Made by a program: the position numbers and the translations under genes. Positions 7,895-16,110 of a stretch of 64,000 nucleotides of DNA are shown piece by piece. Source of the stretch: Nucisporomicrobium flavum (GTDB lineage Bacteria > Actinomycetota > Actinomycetes > Mycobacteriales > Micromonosporaceae); assembly GCF_016464385.1 (NCBI RefSeq), contig NZ_JADMLH010000006.1:186001-250000 (forward strand), written 5' to 3'. The notes under the pieces were generated by a model. The model did no database searches, was not told where the DNA came from, and saw only the letters and a program-made list of their open reading frames with translations. Position 1 is the first letter of the stretch, and the number at the start of each line of letters is the position of its first letter.

Positions 7895-8224
7895 TCACCA
7901 TAGGTCGGTCCCGGCGACAAAGCCAGGTGGAGCTCCGTCGCCGGGGTGCAGGTCACGCCACGGCACGCGGATCACGCTGCGCCGCAGCACCCAGCGGGCG
8001 AGCCGTTCCAGCAGCCAGGGGCCCGTACGCTCGGCCCCCTCGTAGCCGAGGAGCCGCCCCCAGCGCCCGCCGGCCACGATCGCCGCGACGACGCGGTGCC
8101 GACCGTCGGGGTCGCGTACCGTCTCGAGATCGGCGACCCGGCCCAGCGACCGCCCGGAAACGTCGGCGACCGGCCGGCCGAGGATGTCGCTCGCCCGGGC
8201 GGTCCGCGGGTGGTCAGGACTCAT
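7895..8224 (-). CDS. PRC-barrel domain protein (distal copy)
   Basis: 109 aa, starting inside the end of the preceding PRC-barrel gene (11-nt overlap). The PRC-barrel core lies at residues about 10-90 ('ASDILGRPVADVSGRSLGRV', 'RLLGYEGAE', 'VIRVPWRDL'). PRC-barrels are small beta-barrels found in RNA-processing and photosynthetic proteins and as stand-alone stress or membrane-associated proteins. No catalytic residues are expected. With the next gene it forms a pair encoded after an NRAMP transporter, suggesting a regulatory or accessory role at that transporter (inference). Confidence 0.6.
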   Translation of the reverse strand: MSPDHPRTARASDILGRPVADVSGRSLGRVADLETVRDPDGRHRVVAAIVAGGRWGRLLGYEGAERTGPWLLERLARWVLRRSVIRVPWRDLHPGDGAPPGFVAGTDLW

Positions 8225-8585
8225 GGCCGGCTCCCGGGATCCGGCCGATCAGGTGGTCGCGCAGCCAGGTCTCCAGCGCCGGCTCGGGGAGCTCGTCGCG
8301 GCTCACGATGAGGTCGATCGCGCTGCCGATGGCGCCCACGTGGGCGATGTCGATACGCAGCGGCCCGTCGTCGCGCGGGCCGGCGAGGCGGAGTGCGGGG
8401 CCGGCGATCCACCGGCCCAGCCGGCCCCCGATGCGCCGGCCGAGGGCCCGTTGCCCGGTGAGCAGGGCGCTGATCCGCGGAGCGCCGTCCGCGTCGTAGC
8501 CGAGCTCGACGTCGTCGACCTTGCCGACGGGCTGCCCGTCGCAGTCGATGATCTGCCGATCCAGCAGGTCGAATCCGAGGAGCAT
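8214..8585 (-). CDS. PRC-barrel-like protein (proximal copy)
   Basis: 123 aa. The N-terminal half is PRC-like ('LLDRQIIDCDGQPVGKVDDV', 'LGYDADGAPRISALLTG'). The C-terminal part has an amphipathic segment and 'IDIAHVGAIGSAIDLIVSRD', resembling a second half-barrel. It starts 1 nt after the NRAMP stop, so it is translationally coupled. Two adjacent, diverged PRC proteins suggest a heteromeric pair. Function not known. Confidence 0.6.
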   Translation of the reverse strand: MLLGFDLLDRQIIDCDGQPVGKVDDVELGYDADGAPRISALLTGQRALGRRIGGRLGRWIAGPALRLAGPRDDGPLRIDIAHVGAIGSAIDLIVSRDELPEPALETWLRDHLIGRIPGAGHES

Positions 8586-8586
8586 G

Positions 8587-9819
8587 TCAGCCGGCCCCCA
8601 TCCTGGTGGTCATCATCAGCGGCATCGCCGCGACCGCCGCCACGAGAATGACGATCAGGTACGCGACGCCGAGCGCGTTGGCCGTCCGGCCGTTGACCCG
8701 GTTCCCCAGGTAGCCGCGGTCGTTGGCGACGACCAGGATCGGCAGGTACGTCAGCGGCAGCGCGACGGCGCTGAAGATCAGCGTGTACTCGGTGAGCTGG
8801 ATCGGGTCGATCGTGGTCAGCAGGATCGCCGCGCCCACCACGATGCTGACCAGCACGACGGTGTGGAAGCGGGCGGCTTCCCGGGGCCGGCGCAGCTTCC
8901 CCCACGACCAGCCGAAGTACTGCGCAACCGTGTAACCGGCGGACAGCCCGGTCTCCATGGCGGCGCCGAAGGTGGCGGCGAAGAAGCCCAGCAGCGCCGC
9001 GGCGAGCCCGAGCTTGCCGAGCGCGAGGGCGGCGGGCATGGCGACCTGCGACAGCGAGTCCACCGACATCGAGAGCGGGTGGAACACGGTCGCCGAGGTC
9101 AGCATCAGCGCGAAGGCGAGCAGGCCACCCAGCGGAAACCCGACGAACACGTTGACCCGGGACGTGGCGAGGTCCCGGGCCGTCCAGCGCTCCTCGACGG
9201 CCCCGGAGGAGAAGAAGAACACCTCGTACGGGGTGAGAGCCGACGCGAACAGCGCGATCGCGAAGAACCAGTACGTACCCCAGTCCTCCCCCTGCGGCGG
9301 GCCGGGATGCGCCGCCTGCTGCCACAGCTGCCCCGGGTCGGCGCCGAGATGGAAGAACGCGACGACGAAGACGATCAGCGTCAGCCCGGTCAGGCCGAAC
9401 ACGTTCTCGAGCACGCTGAACTTCGCCCGCCACAGCGCCACCCAGAGCACGACGGCCACCACCGGCACCCACAGCAGGTAGTCGACGCTGGTGGCGAGTT
9501 GGACGGCCAGTCCCACCCCGCCCAGTTCGGCGCCCAGCGTCAGGACCGTCACCAGGAACGACCCGGTGAGGTTCGCGAGCGCCACCCGGGGACCGAGCCG
9601 CTCACGGACCAGGTCGAACACCGGCCGGCCGCTGACCGCCGTCACGCGGCCGCTCATCTCGGCGTACACGCAGATGCCCACGACGCCGACCAGCAGCACC
9701 CAGGCGTGCGCGATGCCGAAGCGCGCGCCGGCCTCGGCGTTCGCGACGATGTCGCCGATGTCGACGAAGCCGCCGATGGCGGTGAGGATGCCCAGTGCGA
9801 CGGAGAAGATCCGTTTCAT
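8587..9819 (-). CDS. NRAMP-superfamily metal transporter with altered metal-site motifs
   Basis: 410 aa, about eleven membrane helices with the NRAMP/LeuT-like fold order. The canonical helix-1 'DPGN' is 'DIGD' here (FVDIGDIVANAEAGARFG) and the helix-6 'MPH' is 'TPY' (ASALTPYEVFF). The soft methionine ligand used for Mn2+/Fe2+ selection is thus missing, and acidic residues are added. In the family, loss of that Met shifts selectivity, for example in the Mg-transporting NRMT branch. A hard-metal substrate is therefore possible but unproven. It is coupled to the 153-aa gene upstream by an ATGA overlap and to the PRC pair downstream. Confidence 0.72.
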   Translation of the reverse strand: MKRIFSVALGILTAIGGFVDIGDIVANAEAGARFGIAHAWVLLVGVVGICVYAEMSGRVTAVSGRPVFDLVRERLGPRVALANLTGSFLVTVLTLGAELGGVGLAVQLATSVDYLLWVPVVAVVLWVALWRAKFSVLENVFGLTGLTLIVFVVAFFHLGADPGQLWQQAAHPGPPQGEDWGTYWFFAIALFASALTPYEVFFFSSGAVEERWTARDLATSRVNVFVGFPLGGLLAFALMLTSATVFHPLSMSVDSLSQVAMPAALALGKLGLAAALLGFFAATFGAAMETGLSAGYTVAQYFGWSWGKLRRPREAARFHTVVLVSIVVGAAILLTTIDPIQLTEYTLIFSAVALPLTYLPILVVANDRGYLGNRVNGRTANALGVAYLIVILVAAVAAMPLMMTTRMGAG

Positions 9820-10277
9820 CCCCCGGCTCGCCCCTCGCCGGTGATGAAGTCGTCGAGCTGCCGTGCCAGGCCGTCCAGCGCCCGCGCGCCGAAGCGCAGC
9901 GCGGTGTCATCGTCGGCTCGCATGACGTCGCCGAGGAGGGTGATCTCCCGGGCGAGCAGCGGCCCGAGCCGGTCGCGCAGCCGGGCGCTGCGCTCGTCGG
10001 GCGGCGCCTGGCCGGCGAACTGCTTCTGGGCGCCGGCCAGCGCCTTCGCCGCGTCGTCGAACGCCGCCGCGGTGAACGCGGGAGTGGTCCGATGGGCGGC
10101 CTTGAGCCGCGCGGCCAGCTTCGCGGTCTGCGCCGCGTCGTGGGCACCCTGCGCCACCTGCAGGACTGCACGGTGATAGGCCCGGAAGTCGCCGGGGCGC
10201 GACAGCTCCACCGCCAGACCGGTCCAGAAGAGGACGGCAACGGCGGCCACGACGGCGATCTTCCGGCCGGCCCGCAT
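9816..10277 (-). CDS. Membrane-anchored helical protein, unknown function
   Basis: 153 aa from the ATG at 10277. It has an N-terminal anchor at residues 7-25 (IAVVAAVAVLFWTGLAVEL) and a mostly alpha-helical extracytoplasmic part rich in Ala, Arg and Asp with no Cys. I do not recognise the family. It overlaps the NRAMP start by 4 nt and follows the GH15 gene by 4 nt, so it belongs to the same operon and may be an accessory subunit or sensor of the transporter. Confidence 0.55.
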   Translation of the reverse strand: MRAGRKIAVVAAVAVLFWTGLAVELSRPGDFRAYHRAVLQVAQGAHDAAQTAKLAARLKAAHRTTPAFTAAAFDDAAKALAGAQKQFAGQAPPDERSARLRDRLGPLLAREITLLGDVMRADDDTALRFGARALDGLARQLDDFITGEGRAGG

Positions 10278-10281
10278 GCCG

Positions 10282-12063
10282 TCACGCGCCGGTCTTCGTG
10301 GTGGCCCCGCCGAGGCAGCGGGCGGCGTTGACCAGCCCGACCAGGCTGAACGCCTGCGGCGTGTTGCCCAGCTGCCGCCCAGTGGCCGGGTCGTACTCCT
10401 CGGCGAGCATGCCGACGTCGTTGCGCAGGCCCAGCAGCCGCTCGAACAGCGCGGTGGCCTCGTCCCGGCGGCCGATCCCCTGCAACGCCTCGACCAGCCA
10501 GAACGTGCAGGCCAGGAAGGCGCCCTCACCACCGGGCAGCCCGTCGACGCCCTCGTGCTCCGGGCGGTACCGCAGCAGGAACCCGTCCTGGCACAGCTCC
10601 TTGCCGATCGCCTCGACCGTGCCCACGACGCGCGGATCGTCGTACGGCAGGAAGCCCACCCGCGGCAGCAGCAGCAACGCCGCGTCCAGCCCGGCGGACC
10701 CGTAGTACTGGGTGAAGGTGTTCCGGACGGTGTCGAAGCCACGGGCACACACCTCGGTGTGGATCTCGTCGCGGATGCCGCGCCATCGGTCGGCGGGCCC
10801 GTCGAGGCCGCTCTCGTGCACGGCGGTGACAGCGCGGTCGAATCCCGTCCACGCCATGACCTTGGAGTGCACGAAGTGCCGTTGCGGGCCGCGTACCTCC
10901 CACAGCCCGTTGTCAGGTTGCCGCCAGCTGCCCTCGAGGAAATCGAGCAGGGCCCGTTGCACGTCCCAGCCGTCCTCGGTCGCGGCGATACCGGCGGCGC
11001 GGCTCAGGTGCAGGCCGTCGAGGACCTCGCCCCACACGTCGAGCTGGAACTGCGCCGCGGCGGCGTTGCCGACCCGGACCGGCGCGGCTCCCCCGTACCC
11101 CGGCAGCCAGTCCAAGGTGGACTCGGTGAGGCGGCGCGTGCCGTCGAGGGCGTACATGATCTGCAGGTCCGCGGGGTCTCCCGCGACGACCCGCAGCAGC
11201 CATTCGCGCCATGCCTTGGCCTCGGCGACGTAGCCGGTGCCCAGCAGCGCCTGCAACGTGAAGGTCGCGTCGCGCAGCCAGCAGTAGCGGTAGTCCCAGT
11301 TGCGCGGGCCGCCGAGCTGCTCGGGCAGCGATGTCGTGGCAGCGGCGACGATCCCGCCGGTCGGCGCGTACGTCAGTGCTTTGAGCAGGATGAGTGACCG
11401 GCGGACGGCGTCGGGCCACGGACCGTCGTAGGTGTGGCGCCCGATCCACCCCTGCCAGAAGCGGCGCGTACCGGCCAGGGCCTGCTCCGGGTCCGCCGGG
11501 CGCGGCTTCGGCAGATGCGACTGCTGGTGGGTGAGGACGAAGGGGATGCGCTGCCCGGCGGTGACGGTGAAGCTCGCGGTGGTCGTCCGGTCGTGGCTCT
11601 CCACGGGCACGCCAGCGTGCAGCCACACGGCGTCCGGGCCGGCGATCGCGGCGATGCCGTGCTCCGTGTGCCGCACCCACGGCACCACGTGGCCGTAGTC
11701 GAAGCGCAGCCGCAGGTCCGAGCGCATCGGCACCCGCCCCGTGACGCCCTCGACGATGCGGACGACATCGGCGGCCTCGCCCCGGGGCGGCATGAAGTCG
11801 ATCAGCCGGACCGTGCCGCCGGCCGTGTCCCACTCGCTCTCGAGCACGAGGGTGTCCCCGGCGTACCGGCGGCGGGTGGCGGCGCCGGCGCCCTCCGGGG
11901 CGATCCGCCAGCGGCCGTTCGAGTCGTCGCCGAGGAGCGCGGCGAAGCAGGCCGGGGAGTCGAACCGCGGCAGGCACAGCCAGTCGATCGCGCCGTCGCG
12001 GCCCACGAGCGCCCCGGTGTGCAGATCCCCGACGAGCGCGTACTCCTCGATCCTCGACGCCAC
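10282..12063 (-). CDS. Glycoside hydrolase family 15 (trehalase/glucoamylase type)
   Basis: 593 aa from the GTG at 12063 (MASRIEEYALVGDLHTGALV). There is no signal peptide, so it is cytoplasmic. An N-terminal beta-sandwich at about 1-230 is followed by an (alpha/alpha)6 barrel with the family stretch 'LGGPRNWDYRYCWLRDATFT' and the acid-bearing 'QLDVWGEVLDGL'. Actinobacterial cytoplasmic GH15 proteins of this length include characterised trehalases, so trehalose to two glucose is the best guess; glucoamylase or dextran substrates remain possible. The next gene is a glucose dehydrogenase, consistent with glucose release. Confidence 0.82.
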   Translation of the reverse strand: MASRIEEYALVGDLHTGALVGRDGAIDWLCLPRFDSPACFAALLGDDSNGRWRIAPEGAGAATRRRYAGDTLVLESEWDTAGGTVRLIDFMPPRGEAADVVRIVEGVTGRVPMRSDLRLRFDYGHVVPWVRHTEHGIAAIAGPDAVWLHAGVPVESHDRTTTASFTVTAGQRIPFVLTHQQSHLPKPRPADPEQALAGTRRFWQGWIGRHTYDGPWPDAVRRSLILLKALTYAPTGGIVAAATTSLPEQLGGPRNWDYRYCWLRDATFTLQALLGTGYVAEAKAWREWLLRVVAGDPADLQIMYALDGTRRLTESTLDWLPGYGGAAPVRVGNAAAAQFQLDVWGEVLDGLHLSRAAGIAATEDGWDVQRALLDFLEGSWRQPDNGLWEVRGPQRHFVHSKVMAWTGFDRAVTAVHESGLDGPADRWRGIRDEIHTEVCARGFDTVRNTFTQYYGSAGLDAALLLLPRVGFLPYDDPRVVGTVEAIGKELCQDGFLLRYRPEHEGVDGLPGGEGAFLACTFWLVEALQGIGRRDEATALFERLLGLRNDVGMLAEEYDPATGRQLGNTPQAFSLVGLVNAARCLGGATTKTGA

Positions 12064-12067
12064 CGCG

Positions 12068-13129
12068 TCACCGGTCCCCGTCGGACAGGGTGAGCACGAC
12101 CTTGATGTCGCCGTCGTGACCGGTCAGCGCGTCGGCGAAGTCGCGCAGGGGTACCCGCCGCGTGATCAGCCGCTGCAACCAGTTCTGGTCCGCCCGGGCG
12201 AGCGCGCGGACCGCCGCCTGGTAGTGGCGCAGGTTGGCGTTGACGCTGCCGACCACGACGTCGTTCTCCAGCACGATCTGGCGGTTGTCCGCGCCGGCGT
12301 CGATGGTGAGCGCGCGGCCCGGCGTCGAGACGCCGGTGAGGCAGGTGATGCCGTAAGAGCCGGTGTGCGCGATCGCGTCGAAGACCACCGAGCCGGCGCC
12401 GGTCGCCTCGACGACGACGTCCGGGAGCAGCTTCCCGGCGACGTCGGCGACGGGAGCGTGGTGGTACGTGGCGCCGAGGGCCGCGACGGCGTCGGCCTTG
12501 GGACCCGCGGCAACCCGGTCCAGGACATGCACCTCCAGCCCACGCTGGACTCCGAGCAGCGCGGCCAGCAGCCCGATCGGGCCGGCGCCGGTGACCAGCA
12601 CGGTCTGCGGCTCGTACCACGCGCGGGCGCCGATCCGGTCGATCTGCTCCCACGCCTTGGCGACCACCGTGGTGGGTTCCATCAGCACGCCGACGTCGGC
12701 CAGCTGCGGGTCGAGCTTGACGGCGTACGCGGTGTCGAGGGTCCACAGCTCGGCGGCGTACCCGTCGAGCTCCTTGATCCCGCGCTCGGTGTAGCGCCCG
12801 TTGCGGCACATGTCGAACTCGCCGTGCACACAAGCGCCGCACGGCACCGGGTCGGGGCGGCGGACGACACCCACGACGAGGTCGCCGGGGCTGAACCCGC
12901 TGCCGGGCGGGGCCTGCCGGACCCGGCCCAGAGATTCGTGGCCCAGCACGAGGCGGTCGCGTCCCGGCGGCGCCCAGCCGTAGGAGCCCTGGGCGATCTC
13001 CCGGTCGGTGCCGCAGACGCCCAGCGCAACGCCCTCGACGAGCAGCTCGCCGGCGGTGGCGACGGGGTCGGGCAGGTCGTCGATGCGGGCGGAGCCGGCG
13101 GTGCCGGGTTGCACGGTGAGCGCGCGCAT
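12068..13129 (-). CDS. Zinc-dependent glucose 1-dehydrogenase-like MDR protein
   Basis: 353 aa with GGAGGAA before the ATG. It is a medium-chain dehydrogenase: catalytic-zinc Cys in 'LGVCGTDREIAQG', 'VLGHESLG', and a partial structural-zinc lobe 'PCGACVHGEFDMCRN'. The nucleotide site is 'VTGAGPIGLLAALLG' at about residue 178. 'GTDREIAQGSYGWAPPG' and 'GIKELDGYAAE' match archaeal/bacterial glucose dehydrogenases (glucose to gluconolactone with NAD(P)+). It lies between GH15 and the type II NADH dehydrogenase, so reducing power can go straight to the respiratory chain. Confidence 0.78.
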   Translation of the reverse strand: MRALTVQPGTAGSARIDDLPDPVATAGELLVEGVALGVCGTDREIAQGSYGWAPPGRDRLVLGHESLGRVRQAPPGSGFSPGDLVVGVVRRPDPVPCGACVHGEFDMCRNGRYTERGIKELDGYAAELWTLDTAYAVKLDPQLADVGVLMEPTTVVAKAWEQIDRIGARAWYEPQTVLVTGAGPIGLLAALLGVQRGLEVHVLDRVAAGPKADAVAALGATYHHAPVADVAGKLLPDVVVEATGAGSVVFDAIAHTGSYGITCLTGVSTPGRALTIDAGADNRQIVLENDVVVGSVNANLRHYQAAVRALARADQNWLQRLITRRVPLRDFADALTGHDGDIKVVLTLSDGDR

Positions 13130-13150
13130 GGTTCCTCCAAGCTGGGGTGG

Positions 13151-14455
13151 TCAGCCGGCGTGCACGACTTCCGGTTCCGCGGTGTCGAGGGGAACCGCGG
13201 CCGCCGGTACCAGGCCGAGCTGGGTGTCGGGCCTGCTCGCCGCCGCGGCCAGCAGCCATGCTGTGACGGTCCGGATGCGGTTGGCGGGCAGGGCGAAGAG
13301 GTGATATCCACGGGTCACCGCGAGCGCGGGCAAGCCGGACAGGGGTACGCCCAGCGGGTTGGCCGCGGCGTGGCGGCCGCCGAGGTCGACGGCGAAGCCC
13401 AGGCTCGAGTGCCGGTACGGCCGGCGCCTGCCGTGCCCGTACGCGGCGGCGATGTTGTCGGCCGCGCGGACGCCCTGGCGTTGCGCGTGCTGGGCCGTCA
13501 TCGCGGTCGCCTGTCCCGGACGGGTCAGGTCCGGCACGGCCGCGGCGTCCCCGCACGCCAGGATCTCAGGGTGACCCGGCACGGCGAGGCAGGCGTCCAC
13601 GACCAGCCGGCCTCTGTCGGTGCGCAGCCCTGTCGAGTCGATCAGCGGGTCCGGGCGTACGCCGACGCACCAGACGAGCGTGCGGCCGGCCACGAACGTG
13701 CCGTCGTCCAGGTGCACGCCCGTGGCCGTCGCCTCGGTGACCGACGTCTTCGTCCGCAGCTCGACGCCGCGGTCGCGCAGCACCCTGGCGGCCGCGTCGG
13801 ACAACCGCCGGTCCAGGTGCCCGAGGATCCGGTCGCCGTGCTCGACGAGCAGCCAGCGGGGCGTGACGCCGCGCAGGCCGGGGTGGCGTGCGGCGACCTG
13901 TGCGGTGAGCAGCTGCCCCTGCGCCGCGACCTCCGTACCGGTGTAGCCGGCGCCGACCACGAGGAACGTGCAGCGGGCCCGGCGTTCGGCGGGGTCCTCG
14001 GACGAGGCCGCCATCTCGACTTGCTTGATGAGGTGGTCGCGCAGGTACAGCGCCTCGGGCACGCCCCGGAAGCCGTGCGCGTTGCCGGCCGCGCCGGGGA
14101 TGGGCAGCAGCTTGGTGACGCTGCCGACGGTCAGCAGCAGCCGGTCGTACCCGACGTCCCGGGTCCGGCCGTCGGGGTCGCGGACCTGCACCCGGCGGGC
14201 CCGGTGGTCCACGGAGGTCGCCTCGCCGAGCATCACCCGTACGCCGGGGAGCGTGTCCGCGAGCGGCACGGTGACCTGCCGGGGTTCCAGGACGCCTCCC
14301 GTCACCTCCGGCAGCAGCGGCAGGTAGAGGAAGTAGTCGGTCGGGTTGATCACCGTGATCTCGGCGGCGCCGCGCATCCGCCGGGACAACCGGCGGGCGG
14401 CGTGGTACCCGGCGAAGCCGGCGCCGACGATGAGGATCCGGGGTCGTGCCGTCAC
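13151..14455 (-). CDS. Type II NADH dehydrogenase-like flavoprotein
   Basis: 434 aa from the GTG at 14455 (GTGA overlap with the small upstream ORF). Two Rossmann folds: FAD site 'ILIVGAGFAGYHAARRL' near the N-terminus and NADH site 'FLVVGAGYTGTEVAAQ' at about 175. 'PTDYFLYLPLLPEVTGGVLE' and 'ACGDAAAVPD' are NDH-2 hallmarks. The C-terminus (about 350-434) has the amphipathic membrane-binding region 'FAVDLGGRHAAANPLG'. It oxidises NADH and reduces menaquinone without pumping protons. Its position next to glucose dehydrogenase points to dedicated NADH disposal (inference). Confidence 0.82.
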   Translation of the reverse strand: MTARPRILIVGAGFAGYHAARRLSRRMRGAAEITVINPTDYFLYLPLLPEVTGGVLEPRQVTVPLADTLPGVRVMLGEATSVDHRARRVQVRDPDGRTRDVGYDRLLLTVGSVTKLLPIPGAAGNAHGFRGVPEALYLRDHLIKQVEMAASSEDPAERRARCTFLVVGAGYTGTEVAAQGQLLTAQVAARHPGLRGVTPRWLLVEHGDRILGHLDRRLSDAAARVLRDRGVELRTKTSVTEATATGVHLDDGTFVAGRTLVWCVGVRPDPLIDSTGLRTDRGRLVVDACLAVPGHPEILACGDAAAVPDLTRPGQATAMTAQHAQRQGVRAADNIAAAYGHGRRRPYRHSSLGFAVDLGGRHAAANPLGVPLSGLPALAVTRGYHLFALPANRIRTVTAWLLAAAASRPDTQLGLVPAAAVPLDTAEPEVVHAG

Positions 14456-14661
14456 CGCCGCTCTTCTTCCGCCGTCGCCTGCGCCGCCGCGTCGGCGTTG
14501 CTCCGCCGCCGGCCCCGGGTCAGACCGGCGGCGATCGCCTCGAAGGTCTGCTCCAGGTAGTTGAAGTCGGGTACGGCGACCGCCTCGGCCCGGGCGTGCA
14601 GGGTTCCCGGCGTGACGGTGTCGTCCATCCGAGCGACGTGGTGCTCACCGTTGGTGTCCAT
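14452..14661 (-). CDS. Small conserved-looking hypothetical protein
   Basis: 69 aa from the ATG at 14661, preceded by GGGAGCGGAG; an ATG seven codons earlier is less well placed. The charged sequence contains 'VPDFNYLEQTFEAIAAGLTR' and an Arg-rich patch (GRRRSN). There are no Cys and no membrane segment. It is the first gene after the MarR operator and is translationally coupled to the NADH dehydrogenase. Function unknown; it may be a small partner protein. Confidence 0.5.
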   Translation of the reverse strand: MDTNGEHHVARMDDTVTPGTLHARAEAVAVPDFNYLEQTFEAIAAGLTRGRRRSNADAAAQATAEEERR

Positions 14662-14702
14662 CTCCGCTCCCCTCGTCGGCAACTACAAGGCACATAACCA
14701 TC

Positions 14703-14717
14703 TTTGCACTGTGCAAA
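14703..14717. promoter_or_regulatory. Inverted repeat TTTGCAC-T-GTGCAAA, likely MarR operator
   Basis: Perfect 7-bp arms around one base, in the 97-nt gap between the MarR gene and the small ORF that starts the NADH-dehydrogenase/glucose-dehydrogenase operon. Related half-sites (TTGCATGC, TTGCACGC) lie over and before the MarR start at about 15269-15294. The TTGCA core suggests autoregulation plus control of the downstream operon. The repeat is seen; the regulator assignment is inference. Confidence 0.6.
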
Positions 14718-14758
14718 CATTCTAGCCGTGCGAAAGTCCGGCGAGGCTAGGGCCGCGA

Positions 14759-15274
14759 TCAGGCCGGCAGATCCTCGTCGGTGTCGTCCGCGCGGTGCGC
14801 CTGCCAGCCCAGCCACCAGTCCGACTCGGGGACCTCCCCGGCGGCGTCGGCGAACGCGGTCAGCGCCTCGATCACCGTGGGCTGCCACAGCTCGGCGGTC
14901 CGCGCGACGAGCTGCTCCAGCTCCTCACGGCGGCGCAGCAGCACCTGCTCGACGATGTCGTGCCCCGCCGGGGTCAGCCGCACCCGGACCACGCGGCGGT
15001 CGGACATCGAGCGGGTACGGCGTACCAGGCCCTTGCGGATGAGGCGGTCCAGCATGCGCGTGCCGGTGGACGGGTTCACCCGCAGCTCCTCGGCGATGTC
15101 GATGCTGCGCTGGGGTCCCCGTACGGCGAGCACGACCAGGGCCCGGAACTGCGGCAGCGTGACCTCGCCCTCCACCGCGGCCAGCGAGCGGGCGGTCATG
15201 CCCACGAAGGCGCGGCTGGCCAGCATGAGCGCCTGGACCGTCGCGTCGCTCGAGGGCCGGGCGGATGGTTGCAT
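14759..15274 (-). CDS. MarR-family regulator
   Basis: 171 aa from the ATG at 15274. It has a winged helix at residues about 40-110 ('RSIDIAEELRVNPSTGTRML', 'GLVRRTRSMSDRRVVRVRLT') with dimerisation helices on both sides. 'MSDRRVVRVRLT' is the MarR wing. It lies upstream of the sugar-oxidation operon on the same strand, with an inverted repeat in between, so it most likely represses that operon and itself. The ligand is unknown. The C-terminal tail is acidic (ADDTDEDLPA). Confidence 0.78.
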   Translation of the reverse strand: MQPSARPSSDATVQALMLASRAFVGMTARSLAAVEGEVTLPQFRALVVLAVRGPQRSIDIAEELRVNPSTGTRMLDRLIRKGLVRRTRSMSDRRVVRVRLTPAGHDIVEQVLLRRREELEQLVARTAELWQPTVIEALTAFADAAGEVPESDWWLGWQAHRADDTDEDLPA

Positions 15275-15456
15275 GCGGACATGGTTGCACGCTTGCCAGC
15301 TTCTGAGACGCCGCCGCGGACGCCCGGGCCGAAGCCGGTGCCGTCAGGCCCGGACGGCGCGATGCCCCTGCCGTCGGCGACCGTTACCATCGCCACCATG
15401 ACGACGTGGCGGGCCGCTCGATCGGCGCCGGACGACCTCGGCGGAAGGACGGCGTG

Positions 15457-16110
15457 ATGCGGGTCTTGCTGGTCGCACCCCCCGGGGCCGGGAAGGGCAC
15501 CCAGGGAGCACTCATCGCCACGCACTTCGGCATCCCGCACATCGCCACCGGCGATCTGCTGCGCGACCACGTCGCCCGGCGCACCGAGCTGGGCCAGGCC
15601 GTGCAGGAGCACCTCGACCGGGGCGAGCTGGTGCCCGACGCCGTCGTGCTGGACATGGTCCGCGACGCCTTCATCGAGTCCCGCACCACCAACGGCGGCG
15701 GGTACGTGCTCGACGGCATGCCCCGGAACATGACGCAGGCGCGGGCGCTGTACGAGATCGGCCGCAGCCTCGAGATGACCGCCGACGTGGCCCTGCACCT
15801 GAAGGCCGACGACGAGGAACTGACCCGCCGGCTGCTGGCCCGGGCCGCCCTGGAGGGCCGCTCGGACGACACCGAGGAGGTGATCCGCCGGCGGCTCGCC
15901 CTCTACCACGAGGTGACGCACCCGATCGTCGACTGGTACGCCGAGCGCGGCATCCTCGTGTCGGTGGACGCCGTCCAGCCGGTCCAGCGGGTCGCCCGGC
16001 AGATCCTCACCGCGCTCGAGGCGATGCGCCCGCTGATCGACCACGTGCCGGAGCACGCCCGGCGGCCGATCGACCTCACCAGCCTCGGCACCGCCTTCGG
16101 TCACGGCTGA
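15457..16110 (+). CDS. Accessory adenylate kinase-like nucleoside monophosphate kinase
   Basis: 217 aa from the ATG at 15457 (a GTG lies one codon earlier). P-loop 'APPGAGKGTQ' at about residues 7-16, AMP-side 'IATGDLLRDHV', and 'LDGMPRNMTQA' in place of the usual 'DGFPRT..QA'. The LID is the short form ('LLARAALEGRSDD') with no zinc Cys. A C-terminal extension of about 25 aa follows the fold. It does not sit in the secY-adk-map ribosomal context of housekeeping adk, so it is probably a second, stress-linked copy. Specificity for AMP is likely but not certain. Confidence 0.75.
   Translation: MRVLLVAPPGAGKGTQGALIATHFGIPHIATGDLLRDHVARRTELGQAVQEHLDRGELVPDAVVLDMVRDAFIESRTTNGGGYVLDGMPRNMTQARALYEIGRSLEMTADVALHLKADDEELTRRLLARAALEGRSDDTEEVIRRRLALYHEVTHPIVDWYAERGILVSVDAVQPVQRVARQILTALEAMRPLIDHVPEHARRPIDLTSLGTAFGHG

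Noticed and set aside
7648..7956. In-frame N-terminal extension of the DksA-like protein
   Set aside because: The open frame runs through an intrinsic terminator hairpin and low-complexity sequence, while a strong AGGAGGAG site marks the start at 7647.
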